A stretch of 61,293 bases of DNA from a virus: positions 1 through 61,293 of IMG/VR virus record IMGVR_UViG_3300030430_001440; one strand, 5' to 3'. Positions 1 to 6,420 of the stretch are shown here, piece after piece. A program made the position numbers and the translations under genes. Under the pieces are notes generated by a model. It searched no databases. It was not told the origin of the DNA and saw nothing but the letters and a program-made list of their open reading frames with translations. How positions within the stretch are numbered: the stretch's first letter is position 1; the number at the start of each line of letters is the position of its first letter.

Positions 1-136
1 CCAGAGGTGCAGCAAGAAAAAGCTACAAGTTTATTGGCACTATGCCAGAACAAAGTGGTTTTACACCACAAATGTATGCTTTATTACAAACAATTAGTGA
101 AGCTAAAAAGACTGAGCTAGACCCTAACAAGTTTAC
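1..136. repeat. Left copy of terminal overlap (contig circularisation)
   Basis: These bases recur at 61158-61293 with one difference (T at 62, C at 61219). The difference is a third-position change that leaves Phe unchanged. The repeat lies inside one open reading frame that continues across the join, which fits a closed circular assembly of a circularly permuted or circular genome rather than a packaged direct terminal repeat. Confidence 0.95.
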
Positions 137-260
137 TGCTCAAGACTTAGTTGCACTAGCTGTTAAAAGAGGATTCTTGTCTACATGCCAAGACCCTCTT
201 AGAATTTTCAGATTTTACAAAGATAGATTAGTAAGCGAAGGCTTCCTATCTGAAGTATAA
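1..260 (+). CDS. Small wHTH-like family protein, 3' part (gene wraps the window ends)
   Basis: This is the 3' end of a gene that starts at 61049. Joined across the circular overlap it encodes about 122 residues. The first about 50 are Lys/Ala/Thr-rich and basic. The rest is a compact domain ending in RIFRFYKDRLVSEGFLSEV. The same C-terminal pattern (aromatic-Tyr-Lys/Arg-x-Arg-Leu-Val-x-Glu-Gly-Phe/Leu-Ile/Leu) occurs in the proteins at 7993-8292 and 8611-9015, so the phage carries three relatives. The C-terminal part could be a winged helix, but I do not recognise a named family. An internal ATG at 42 lies in frame, but the promoter and ribosome site are at 60967-61044, so 61049 is the preferred start. 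Confidence 0.85.
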   Translation, partial: RGAARKSYKFIGTMPEQSGFTPQMYALLQTISEAKKTELDPNKFTAQDLVALAVKRGFLSTCQDPLRIFRFYKDRLVSEGFLSEV

Positions 261-269
261 TTTGAAAAC

Positions 270-449
270 TGTGAGACTGTGATACCTATTAGATATTATC
301 GCAGTTTCACATGATAAGGTTAGCGGAAAAGTGGATAGCTATTAAAGTATAAATCCAGTTTGACTAGGAATTGATGTTTGTAATCTACAATAGAGGATAT
401 ATACTCTGTAGGTTAGGCTAGGTGACGTCATATGAACAACGCCTTATCA
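270..449 (+). ncRNA. Folded intergenic element (candidate structured RNA)
   Basis: The 214 bases between two genes hold three nested or adjacent stems. A 15-bp hairpin pairs 270-284 with 297-311 (two G-U pairs, 12-nt loop). TGATAAGG (312-319) is complementary to CCTTATCA (442-449) and would close a domain. Inside that domain CTACA (385-389) and GAG (393-395) pair with CTC (404-406) and TGTAG (407-411). No U-run follows the first hairpin, so it is not a simple terminator. No tRNA-like arm is seen. Whether it is a leader of the next gene or a separate RNA is unknown. Confidence 0.45.
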
Positions 450-474
450 CTTATTATTTAAATGGGAGTAAATA

Positions 475-666
475 ATGCAAATCACAATAACTAAAGATGA
501 CGGCACAGTTATCGAAACTAATGCGATAGTTCTCGCACGTAAGCTCAACAGTAATGTAGTATCTAAAATGGAAGATCAATATATGACTGGTTGGGACGAA
601 GCTGAGTTTATAAATTGTATGATTGATACTATTGATGCTATGTATACTGAAAAGGTAATGAAATAA
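475..666 (+). CDS. Small hypothetical protein, 63 aa
   Basis: The product begins MQITITKDDGTVIE and has a beta-rich N-terminal half and an acidic C-terminal half. No family is recognised. GGGAG lies 7-8 bases upstream of the ATG and supports the start. It follows the folded element at 270-449 and precedes a promoter cassette, so it is probably an early accessory gene. Confidence 0.75.
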   Translation: MQITITKDDGTVIETNAIVLARKLNSNVVSKMEDQYMTGWDEAEFINCMIDTIDAMYTEKVMK

Positions 667-672
667 CGTTGC

Positions 673-701
673 TTTACTTTCGGTTTATTGGTAAGTAAAG
701 T
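673..701 (+). promoter_or_regulatory. Promoter cassette TTTACT-N17-TAAAGT
   Basis: TTTACT at 673-678 and TAAAGT at 696-701 are separated by 17 bases, inside the recurring context GCTTTACTTTcg..TTGGTAAGTA. The downstream leader ends in the ribosome site AGAAAGGAGAAAG before the ATG at 734. The same arrangement recurs around the early and replication genes. Confidence 0.75.
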
Positions 702-733
702 ATAAGTATAACTATTTAAGAAAGGAGAAAGTT

Positions 734-1120
734 ATGAAAGCAATATTGATTGATCCGTTCGACCAATCTGTTTCAGAAGTCGATTACAACGGTGATTATA
801 AAGAAATACACAATTTATGTAATTGTAGCACATTCGACGTAGTGCAGTTGCGAGACGGCGAAAACGACATATATATAGATGACGAAGGTTTATTGAAAAC
901 TAATCGTTATTTTAAATATGTAGATGGGGATTATACACATACGCTAGCAGGTAGAGGTTTGATACTAGCCCATGACGATGAGGGTTGTAGTATTGATACT
1001 ACATTGAACTCTGCAGATGTTGCGTGTGTTGTAGAATTTTTACCAGAAGGTCATATAGAAGAGCCTATGATGAATTTCTTTATAACAAAAGACCCAAAAG
1101 ATTTAACACCATACGATTAA
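734..1120 (+). CDS. DUF3846-like phage protein, 128 aa
   Basis: The protein opens with MKAILIDPFDQSVSEVDYNG followed by an acidic stretch with DDEGLLK and a later LAGRGLILAHDD. This order resembles the DUF3846 family, small proteins of unknown function common in phages and plasmids. The assignment is by memory of the motif order only. An AGAAAGGAGAAAG ribosome site precedes the ATG. It starts a two-gene transcript with the Api92-like gene 9 bases downstream. Confidence 0.8.
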   Translation: MKAILIDPFDQSVSEVDYNGDYKEIHNLCNCSTFDVVQLRDGENDIYIDDEGLLKTNRYFKYVDGDYTHTLAGRGLILAHDDEGCSIDTTLNSADVACVVEFLPEGHIEEPMMNFFITKDPKDLTPYD

Positions 1121-1129
1121 GGAGGAATT

Positions 1130-1609
1130 ATGCCAAATCATTGTTTTAATAAAGTAGAAATACATTGTAAGTCGAAAGAACAGGCTAAAGAAATTGCAGA
1201 ATTTTTAGAGTCTGAAGAAACTTGTTTCGATTTAAATAATATTGTTCCAGCACCTAATTGGTTAATAACACCTTTGACAGATAAGAAACTAGGTGAAGTT
1301 GGTGAACTACCTGTAGAAGATGATAGTTTTCCTGAAGAACTAGGTGTTTCTTACATATTTGCCAGCACTGGTAAACAAGACGATAGGTGGTATGACTGGA
1401 ATATCGAAAACTGGGGGACTAAGTGGAATACTTATGACGCTGAGATACTCGATATCAATGAGTCGATAGAATACACTTTTAATACCGCATGGGCTCCACC
1501 AGAAATGGCGATTGCTGCTTTACGTGAGATATATAAAGAAGAACGTGATGGTGTCACTATTACTGCGTTTTATGACGAGCCTGGAGTGCAAATGGCAGGG
1601 TATTACTAG
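1130..1609 (+). CDS. Api92-like ferredoxin-fold domain protein, 159 aa
   Basis: The protein has the marks of the Api92-like (DUF1281-type) family: an N-terminal NHCFNKVEI strand, a central W-x-x-x-x-W-G-T-K-W-N motif (ENWGTKWNTY), then FNTAWAPPEMAI and a C-terminal YDEPGVQMAGYY. Members are widespread in phages and plasmids and their biochemical role is not established. AAGGAGG precedes the ATG by 6 bases. It lies 9 bases after the DUF3846-like gene, so the two are likely co-transcribed. Confidence 0.85.
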   Translation: MPNHCFNKVEIHCKSKEQAKEIAEFLESEETCFDLNNIVPAPNWLITPLTDKKLGEVGELPVEDDSFPEELGVSYIFASTGKQDDRWYDWNIENWGTKWNTYDAEILDINESIEYTFNTAWAPPEMAIAALREIYKEERDGVTITAFYDEPGVQMAGYY

Positions 1610-1612
1610 TGC

Positions 1613-1641
1613 TTTACTTTGGCGTTTATGGTAAGTAAACT
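1613..1641 (+). promoter_or_regulatory. Promoter cassette TTTACT-N17-TAAACT
   Basis: TTTACT at 1613-1618 and TAAACT at 1636-1641 have a 17-base spacer and the shared GCTTTACTTT..TGGTAAGTAAAC context. The predicted start of transcription near 1648 puts the folded element at 1655-1783 at the very 5' end of the RNA. Confidence 0.7.
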
Positions 1642-1654
1642 ATATAGTAAGTTT

Positions 1655-1783
1655 TAGTTGTGGTTATCTGTATTCATAATTGCCACGACTACAACAGAGT
1701 GCGTGGTCAGTCTCTTAAATGAGCATGGGTAGTAGCAGTTGTGTCGACACAAACCACGAAAAAATCCTACGTGGCACGCACTC
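1655..1783 (+). ncRNA. Folded leader or small RNA with multi-stem junction
   Basis: Directly downstream of a promoter, TAGTTGTGG (1655-1663) pairs with CCACGACTA (1683-1691). GAGTGCGTG (1697-1705) then pairs perfectly with CACGCACTC (1775-1783). The second stem encloses TTGTGTCGACACAA (1739-1752, self-complementary) and CCACG/CGTGG (1754-1758 with 1770-1774), which abuts the closing stem like a multi-way junction. A weak CTC/GAG hairpin (1712-1723) may be another arm. It is not a canonical tRNA: there is no T-loop consensus. It could be a structured 5' leader of the next gene or an independent RNA. Confidence 0.5.
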
Positions 1784-1818
1784 GACTTTAGAAAGAAGAA
1801 TTTTTTAGGAGAAATGTT

Positions 1819-2016
1819 ATGGATAATTTTAGAGCGATTATATGTGAGATGGATTACGATGAACTTGTAAACCTACGCAAATGGGCTAAACAACAATGTG
1901 GTAGCACGAGTTATGAAGGTAGCCAACATTGTAAAACTTTAGTAGAAGCTATTGATAGTAACCCGATATATATTAAATATCAGCGTATACAGGAGAATGA
2001 AAACTCATGGGCTTAG
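1819..2016 (+). CDS. Small hypothetical protein, 65 aa
   Basis: The product, beginning MDNFRAIICEMDYDELVNLR, is helical and charged with a few cysteines. No family is recognised. TAGGAGAAATGTT precedes the ATG. It has a structured leader of about 170 bases (1655-1783) and overlaps the next gene by 10 bases, which suggests translational coupling. Confidence 0.75.
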   Translation: MDNFRAIICEMDYDELVNLRKWAKQQCGSTSYEGSQHCKTLVEAIDSNPIYIKYQRIQENENSWA

Positions 2017-2306
2017 AGGAAATTAAAGAACAAACACTACGGCATATCAGTAGTTTAACACGCTATTTAGATATGTCTGATGATGATAGGCTAATAGCCT
2101 ATGATTGGGTTTATACAGTATTGTGGGATTACCACAGGATACATGGACCTTACGAATATTTGTCGATAGGGGATGTAAGCCACTTTTTTGACATCTGGTA
2201 TGACGACTACTATGGGGATGTAGACGAAGATAACAGATGTCTTTGTGGCTTACCATTAGACGCTAACGGCAGAAACTGTTATGAACATATGACAAGGGGG
2301 TGTTGA
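2007..2306 (+). CDS. Hypothetical protein with C-terminal Cys cluster, 99 aa
   Basis: The protein is acidic and rich in Tyr, Trp and Asp (SIGDVSHFFDIWYDDYYGDV). It ends with CLCGLPLDANGRNCYEHMTRGC, which holds five cysteines and a histidine and could bind zinc. No family is recognised. Its start lies inside the previous gene and its TGA overlaps the ATG of the next one at 2306. Confidence 0.7.
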   Translation: MGLEEIKEQTLRHISSLTRYLDMSDDDRLIAYDWVYTVLWDYHRIHGPYEYLSIGDVSHFFDIWYDDYYGDVDEDNRCLCGLPLDANGRNCYEHMTRGC

Positions 2307-2554
2307 TGAAAGCAGAAATAGCATCGTATAAAAAACTAGATCATTTAGAATTAAGTATTAGTATTGAACTAGAAGATGTTCAAACAATACTACCAGAGTT
2401 AGATTTATGGAGTTGCGAACACGTAATAGCTATGGTTGCAAGAAACCATAAGGAGATATTATATGCAGGAATGTTACAAACAATCGAAAAATATGGAAAA
2501 GAACTGTTCCCACGAACAGAAGTCAATTCCCAAACACCTGAGATATCTGAGTAA
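2306..2554 (+). CDS. Small hypothetical protein, 82 aa
   Basis: I choose the ATG at 2306 because AAGGGGG sits about 6 bases upstream and the previous gene stops at the same place. Two upstream codons in frame (GTG, TTG) fall inside the ribosome site. The product, MKAEIASYKKLDHLELSISI, looks alpha/beta. No family is recognised. Confidence 0.7.
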   Translation: MKAEIASYKKLDHLELSISIELEDVQTILPELDLWSCEHVIAMVARNHKEILYAGMLQTIEKYGKELFPRTEVNSQTPEISE

Positions 2555-2607
2555 AGAAAAACTTAATATTTTAGCAAAATTATTTACACCGAGATTTTGA
2601 GGAAAAA

Positions 2608-2997
2608 ATGAAAAATTATGATGAAAAAGACGAAATAGGTTATTTAGATGATAATAGTGGTTATCACTGGCACGGTGGTAAATGGAACTATAGACGAGTA
2701 GAACTATGGGCTGAAGAACGTGGTTTATTAGGAGAGTCTAACTTAGCTTCGATACTAACGCCCAAACCTTCTAACGCTCAAACCTTGAAGCTAATGGAAG
2801 AAGTAGGCGAACTAGCTCACGCTGTTGCCTATCGTGACGAACAAGGATTAAAAGATAGTATAGGTGATTGTGCCGTAGTATTGATTATACTAGCAGCACA
2901 AAACGGCATGAAGTTTGAAGATTGTCTCAACTATGCTTGGGATGAAATAAAAAACCGTCAAGGTAAATTGGAGGATGGATTATTTAAGAAAGATTGA
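2608..2997 (+). CDS. mazG: MazG-like nucleotide pyrophosphohydrolase, 129 aa
   Basis: The core has the MazG signature: EEVGELAHAV followed by DSIGDCAVVLIILA and a helical NYAWDEIKNRQGK end. The Glu pairs and the Asp are the magnesium ligands of the all-alpha NTP pyrophosphatase superfamily, which hydrolyses (d)NTPs. Phage MazG proteins are thought to adjust nucleotide or alarmone pools; the substrate here is unknown. An N-terminal extension of about 50 residues rich in Trp, Tyr and His precedes the core. TTGAGGAAAAA precedes the ATG. A long folded noncoding stretch follows. Confidence 0.9.
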   Translation: MKNYDEKDEIGYLDDNSGYHWHGGKWNYRRVELWAEERGLLGESNLASILTPKPSNAQTLKLMEEVGELAHAVAYRDEQGLKDSIGDCAVVLIILAAQNGMKFEDCLNYAWDEIKNRQGKLEDGLFKKD

Positions 2998-3296
2998 ACA
3001 TTATATGCTACCTACAAAGCAGAGGGATAAGCTCCTCAAATAAGGGTAGGCTAAGATACTAGTTTAAAATACGATGCGTGGCGAGAACTAGATGGCATAT
3101 AAGATAGGTGGTTGGATTGGTAGTATACGACAAGCAGTCCCTGAGGAGCCAACTGCACAACCACCGAACTTTTTTGGGAAAGTAGGTTTCCTCGGGGAGA
3201 AAAAAACTCCCTCATTCATTTTATACCTACTTTTCCTGTGGGCTGTAGTTCCTCCTAACTGTGAAGTTATCATAACAACTACAGTCCACACCTTGT
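2998..3296 (+). ncRNA. Long folded noncoding stretch after mazG
   Basis: No convincing gene lies in this 300-base gap. It holds a run of stems. GGTGGTTG (3107-3114) pairs with CAACCACC (3158-3165), with inner GCAGT (3134-3138)/ACTGC (3152-3156). Bases 3176-3186 pair with 3226-3236 (11 bp, one G-U) around an inner GGGAG/CTCCC hairpin (3195-3211). Bases 3237-3250 pair with 3277-3290 (14 bp, one G-U). The last stem ends 6 bases before the next promoter. It may be a structured 3' end or an independent RNA. Confidence 0.5.
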
Positions 3297-3325
3297 TTTA
3301 CTTTGGGGGTAATGGTAAGTAAACT
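3297..3325 (+). promoter_or_regulatory. Promoter cassette TTTACT-N17-TAAACT
   Basis: TTTACT at 3297-3302 and TAAACT at 3320-3325, with TGGTAAGTAAAC as in the cassettes at 673 and 1613. GAAAGGAG precedes the ATG at 3356. Confidence 0.7.
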
Positions 3326-3355
3326 AGTTATAGTGGTATTTTAGAAAGGAGACTT

Positions 3356-3574
3356 ATGGAAAGATTATACGAAATTAAAGTAAAAGTGACAGAAACTCAT
3401 CGTATTTACAAAAGAGCAAATTGTTATAAAGAAGCTCAACACGCAATAGAAGACAGTTTACATGCACAAGAAGAGGGACGTGATGTACAGGTTGTCTATG
3501 TAAGAGATGTAAGAGCAGATAAAAGAATGCTAGTAGGTGATACTAAAAGTTATCGGCATTTAGACAAAGTATGA
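3356..3574 (+). CDS. Small hypothetical protein, 72 aa
   Basis: The product (MERLYEIKVKVTETHRIYKR) is basic with a beta-strand start followed by a helix, a common shape for small phage proteins. No family is recognised. GAAAGGAGACTT precedes the start. It is the first gene of a four-gene run with 0-4 base spacing (3356-4428). Confidence 0.75.
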   Translation: MERLYEIKVKVTETHRIYKRANCYKEAQHAIEDSLHAQEEGRDVQVVYVRDVRADKRMLVGDTKSYRHLDKV

Positions 3575-3774
3575 GTAAAGATATTACACAATTAGAAGAC
3601 GTCAGGTGTTGTATTTGTAGCAAATATATTGAGCCACTAAAAAACGCTAAAGGCGATATAGTTTGGAAATACGGTCATAACGCCGACCCTGTAAAAGAGG
3701 GCAGGTGTTGCGATCAATGTAACTTTGAAGCCGTGCTACCCGCACGGATGGAACAATTAATAGGAGGAAGATAA
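3571..3774 (+). CDS. Zinc-ribbon-like microprotein, 67 aa
   Basis: The sequence has CCICSKYI, then after about 26 residues GRCCDQCNFEAVLPAR, giving two Cys pairs as in zinc ribbons. Proteins of this shape are very common in phages and unassigned in function; a partner in binding nucleic acid or host protein is only a guess. The ATG overlaps the previous stop (ATGA). Confidence 0.8.
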   Translation: MSKDITQLEDVRCCICSKYIEPLKNAKGDIVWKYGHNADPVKEGRCCDQCNFEAVLPARMEQLIGGR

Positions 3775-3975
3775 ATGGTTACAGGTATTGAGGTGCATAT
3801 GTTTATTTTAATTTGCAGACTGCAAATTGATAAGCATAGATATCATTATAAACATAATTGGGATTATTACTACGAAAATGATCTTGGTTCTGAAATTTGT
3901 AAATTAGAGAGACAAATATCCGCTCATGTTAAAGCGTATATGAATTGTCTGCCAGTTTTTAAACAGGAGGATTAA
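3775..3975 (+). CDS. Small hypothetical protein, 66 aa
   Basis: The product contains many His, Tyr and Asn residues (KHRYHYKHNWDYYYENDLGS) and an N-terminal hydrophobic strand. No family is recognised. GGAGG precedes the ATG, which follows the previous stop directly. Confidence 0.7.
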   Translation: MVTGIEVHMFILICRLQIDKHRYHYKHNWDYYYENDLGSEICKLERQISAHVKAYMNCLPVFKQED

Positions 3976-4428
3976 ATGGGATTAGATTGTTATATGGTAC
4001 ACGCTAGTGACCAAAAGAAAGCTTTTACAAGCGAAGATGATCAGCGTCTAGCAGATATACAACTATGTGCTGGTTTATTCAGTGGCGACGGTAGCGACGG
4101 TTCGTTTAGAGGAAAATACTACGAGCCACTAATTGATCATTTATGCGGTGGCGAATATGTTTGGCATAAAGAAAGTAAAGACCCTACTATTATGCCAATA
4201 GTTAGGAACGATGAACTTGCTGATCAAGCTAAAGGGCTACGTGATCTACTAGAAGCTTCGCAAGAAGTTGCTGAACAAAACGAGGAGATTCTACAAGACG
4301 ATACTATTATTATACAAGTTGAACAACGAGGTTCAATTATTGAATATACCTATAAAGAAGTGCGTGATCTAGAAATATTACTTCGTGCTACTGTCGAAGG
4401 CGGTGGCGTTATGCAAGTATGGTGGTAG
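3976..4428 (+). CDS. Conserved phage protein (MGLDCY type), 150 aa
   Basis: The start MGLDCYMVHA and the glycine-rich loop FSGDGSDGSFRGKYY recall small 'MGLDxY' proteins found in phages and plasmids; function unknown. The C-terminal half is helical and acidic and ends in GGGVMQVWW. AGGAGG precedes the start. It is the last gene of the 3356-4428 run and is followed at once by the next promoter cassette. Confidence 0.75.
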   Translation: MGLDCYMVHASDQKKAFTSEDDQRLADIQLCAGLFSGDGSDGSFRGKYYEPLIDHLCGGEYVWHKESKDPTIMPIVRNDELADQAKGLRDLLEASQEVAEQNEEILQDDTIIIQVEQRGSIIEYTYKEVRDLEILLRATVEGGGVMQVWW

Positions 4429-4431
4429 TAG

Positions 4432-4460
4432 TTTACTTTCGTTATAATGGTTTATATACT
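4432..4460 (+). promoter_or_regulatory. Promoter cassette TTTACT-N17-TATACT
   Basis: TTTACT at 4432-4437 and TATACT at 4455-4460 with a 17-base spacer. The identical AGAAAGGAGAAAGTT leader precedes the ATG at 4503. Confidence 0.75.
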
Positions 4461-4502
4461 ATATATAGGTAGTAATTAACGACAAAAAGAAAGGAGAAAG
4501 TT

Positions 4503-4703
4503 ATGCGATGTTCTTATTGCAAAGACCCAGACTGTGTAGTTCCTGAGCCACGTGCTCGATTAGGTTATACTACATGTATTGATTGCGGCGAGCGAGTCGC
4601 TGCCGACCTTGCGGAGAGACGCAAAAAACAGATTGCACCAGCTTATAACAAAGGTGCATATCAGTATATTACAATTAACGATACTAAGACTATTGGGAGG
4701 TAG
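4503..4703 (+). CDS. Zinc-finger microprotein, 66 aa
   Basis: Residues 3-34 contain CSYC, a further Cys, then CIDCG, followed by a helix (ERVAADLAERRKKQ). This resembles DksA/TraR-type or other C4 zinc ribbons. The C-terminus, APAYNKGAYQYITINDTKTIGR, recalls C-termini of small phage zinc proteins. Role unknown; RNA polymerase binding is possible only by analogy with DksA. AGAAAGGAGAAAG precedes the ATG. Confidence 0.75.
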   Translation: MRCSYCKDPDCVVPEPRARLGYTTCIDCGERVAADLAERRKKQIAPAYNKGAYQYITINDTKTIGR

Positions 4704-4705
4704 TT

Positions 4706-4885
4706 ATGAGTGATAAAACTTTGTGTTGCTCAGTTTGTAAGCGTGATAATATTACTTGGCGAGTATGGGCTGATGAATTTGATAATGTCAAAAATAGTTG
4801 CGATGAAAAATATTGCTACTGTGACGATTGTGAAGAAGAAACTAAGCCTATGTTTAAAGAAGCACTAATTAAGAGGATTAGCTAA
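4706..4885 (+). CDS. Cys-rich microprotein, 59 aa
   Basis: This short frame encodes MSDKTLCCSVCKRDN and later KYCYCDDCEEE, two Cys clusters consistent with a zinc site. GGGAGG lies about 6 bases upstream of the ATG, and the TAA overlaps the ATG of the next gene (4885), as expected of a coupled gene. No family is recognised. Confidence 0.7.
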   Translation: MSDKTLCCSVCKRDNITWRVWADEFDNVKNSCDEKYCYCDDCEEETKPMFKEALIKRIS

Positions 4886-5076
4886 TGAATAGTTATACAG
4901 CAGTAGGTATTGCGGAAGGCTTCATTGAGCCGACTGATGAAGATCAAGTTTTACAAGCGTGGCAATATTTAGTTGATACGGGCTTGGCTTGGCGACTACA
5001 AGGAAGCTTCGGAAGAATCGCAACGGATTTAATAGAAAGAGGTTTGATAAACAAAAAGGTGAATAATGAAAAGTAA
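4885..5076 (+). CDS. Small hypothetical protein, 63 aa
   Basis: The product (MNSYTAVGIAEGFIEPTDED) matches a short acidic pattern frequent in phages: 'aveIAEGF...d.dev..AWqyLidtGlawqLqG.fGR.A..LI..G.i'. These are small helical proteins of unknown function. GAGG lies upstream, and the start overlaps the previous stop by one base (TAATG). Confidence 0.75.
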   Translation: MNSYTAVGIAEGFIEPTDEDQVLQAWQYLVDTGLAWRLQGSFGRIATDLIERGLINKKVNNEK

Positions 5077-5347
5077 TAAAGATTATCAACCTACGCTAGA
5101 GTGTGATACTTGTGGCTATACGCTGTTTGGTGATATGCCACAAATAGTTAGAACTTGTAATGATTGTATACAAGAAAAAGAAATGTTTGAAAACATGAAT
5201 ACTAAAGAACGATTAGAAGAAGTTGTTATGTGGGTTATAGAAGATTTATGGGAAGAACTGTCTCAAAGAAGTAAGTTAAGAGTTATAAGACAATTAAAAT
5301 TTATGGGTTATCCTGTTGAAGATTTAGAGGAGGTAAATGATGAATGA
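5066..5347 (+). CDS. Zinc-ribbon protein, 93 aa
   Basis: LECDTCGYTLFGDMP followed by RTCNDCIQEKEMF gives a CxxC-x(n)-CxxC ribbon near the N-terminus. The rest is a charged helical tail (ELSQRSKLRVIRQLKFMG). It overlaps both neighbours by about 10 bases, so it is translated as part of the 4503-5477 run. No family is recognised. Confidence 0.75.
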   Translation: MKSNKDYQPTLECDTCGYTLFGDMPQIVRTCNDCIQEKEMFENMNTKERLEEVVMWVIEDLWEELSQRSKLRVIRQLKFMGYPVEDLEEVNDE

Positions 5348-5477
5348 ATGTAAAGGTAGACGCATTAGTATCGGCGACTGTTATTTAGTTAACGATATTA
5401 AAATTAATAAAGACGGAGTTCTTGAAAGCTGGGTTTATTGCGAATATTGCGGTAGGCGAGAGTCTAAGATATCTTAA
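5340..5477 (+). CDS. Zinc-binding microprotein, 45 aa
   Basis: A short frame with MNECKGRRISIGDCY at the start and WVYCEYCGRRESKIS at the end; the four Cys could bind one zinc. GAGGAGG ends 6 bases before the ATG at 5340 (another ATG lies one codon earlier). It is the last gene before the promoter at 5496. Confidence 0.65.
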   Translation: MNECKGRRISIGDCYLVNDIKINKDGVLESWVYCEYCGRRESKIS

Positions 5478-5495
5478 AATGGCTTGCCCCCTTGC

Positions 5496-5524
5496 TTTAT
5501 AATGGTTTAAATGGTAGTTATACT
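5496..5524 (+). promoter_or_regulatory. Promoter cassette TTTATA-N17-TATACT
   Basis: TTTATA at 5496-5501 and TATACT at 5519-5524 with a 17-base spacer. The context (CTTGCTTTATaatggttt) is a degenerate copy of the phage promoter cassette. GAAAGGAGAAAGTT precedes the ATG at 5567. Confidence 0.65.
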
Positions 5525-5566
5525 TATATAGTAAAAAAATAATTATTCGAAAGAAAGGAGAAAGTT

Positions 5567-5890
5567 ATGGAGAATAATATATACGATAGGTTTGATCATG
5601 TCAACGCTCCGAGCGAGCCGTTGACAGATTTTGTTTTTATGAAATATTACCCTAAGCGATTGTCGGAAGTATTGAACGGTGGCACTCCTATATGTATGGA
5701 GTTTTATTACCAAGACGGCAATACTTGGATGAAGATAAACGGCAACGACGGAAAGTTTGCAGTTTATCAATATATGATTGCTAGAGGAGAACTACCGAAG
5801 TTTATGTGTGAAGAAATGTATGCACATTGTGTAGCCGTCGATAGACTTTGGGTGGAAGATATGGCGGATAAGTTTGAGGAGAAGTCATGA
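5567..5890 (+). CDS. Hypothetical protein, 107 aa
   Basis: An alpha/beta protein (MENNIYDRFDHVNAPSEPLT) with a strand-rich centre ICMEFYYQDGNTWMKING. No family is recognised. The canonical phage ribosome site precedes it and its stop overlaps the next start (ATGA at 5887). Confidence 0.75.
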   Translation: MENNIYDRFDHVNAPSEPLTDFVFMKYYPKRLSEVLNGGTPICMEFYYQDGNTWMKINGNDGKFAVYQYMIARGELPKFMCEEMYAHCVAVDRLWVEDMADKFEEKS

Positions 5891-6132
5891 GTAATTGTGA
5901 AGAAAAATGGAAAGACCTGAAAAACGGTGGGGAAATATTCGAGGGAGACGATGCTTCTGATTTTCCCGAAGCACCGTTAGGTGATGAGATAGGTAGATAC
6001 GAAAGTGACAAAGAATTTATAGTCACTCATATCACCGAAGACGATAACTATACTTATATCACTCATAGATTCCCTGGAGGTGGGGGTGATACAGGGATAG
6101 TAATTAGATTGGAGAAGATGTTATGTGGATAA
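5887..6132 (+). CDS. Small acidic hypothetical protein, 81 aa
   Basis: An acidic protein with the glycine-rich loop RFPGGGGDTGIVIRLEK. GAGGAG lies just upstream of the start. It overlaps the next gene by 10 bases. No family is recognised. Confidence 0.7.
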   Translation: MSNCEEKWKDLKNGGEIFEGDDASDFPEAPLGDEIGRYESDKEFIVTHITEDDNYTYITHRFPGGGGDTGIVIRLEKMLCG

Positions 6133-6416
6133 GTATTAACTCACAGGTAGACTACGGTGAGGGAAATAATTGGGCTAGTCAACTCTATGTAGGTAGTCCG
6201 AAAGAAGGTAATCCACCGAAAGAACTGCGAGGTGATGACGGCTATATTAATTACGATATATGTAATGAACTACTCAACTCTGTAGAAGGTGTGAGTTTAT
6301 ATACTTGTTCATTAAATGGATGGAAGTATATTATTAACGAGATATGGGCAGGTGATTATCCTGGTCATTATATAGTTTATAGACACGAAGAAAAATGTAG
6401 TCCAGGAAGAACATAG
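6123..6416 (+). CDS. Hypothetical protein, 97 aa
   Basis: A beta-rich, Trp- and Tyr-rich protein (MWISINSQVDYGEGNNWASQ). No family is recognised. It ends the 5567-6416 operon and is followed by a folded stretch with a strong terminator. Confidence 0.7.
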   Translation: MWISINSQVDYGEGNNWASQLYVGSPKEGNPPKELRGDDGYINYDICNELLNSVEGVSLYTCSLNGWKYIINEIWAGDYPGHYIVYRHEEKCSPGRT

Positions 6417-6420
6417 TCAT

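Noticed and set aside
1-136. Direct terminal repeat of a linear packaged genome
   Set aside because: The repeat sits in the middle of one gene and is assembly-overlap-like; a gene with its own promoter spans it.
1697-1783. Cloverleaf-like fold as a tRNA
   Set aside because: The closing helix is 9 bp, there is no T-loop consensus or anticodon arm, and the last hairpin loop is 11 A-rich bases.
2493-2600. Overlapping 35-codon frame with a plausible helical translation (ends KLNILAKLFTPRF)
   Set aside because: It has no ribosome site and lies mostly within the 2306-2554 gene; kept out for lack of support.
3092-3322. Forward open frame of 76 codons
   Set aside because: No ribosome site, overlaps the promoter at 3297 and three long helices, and the translation has no protein-like features.
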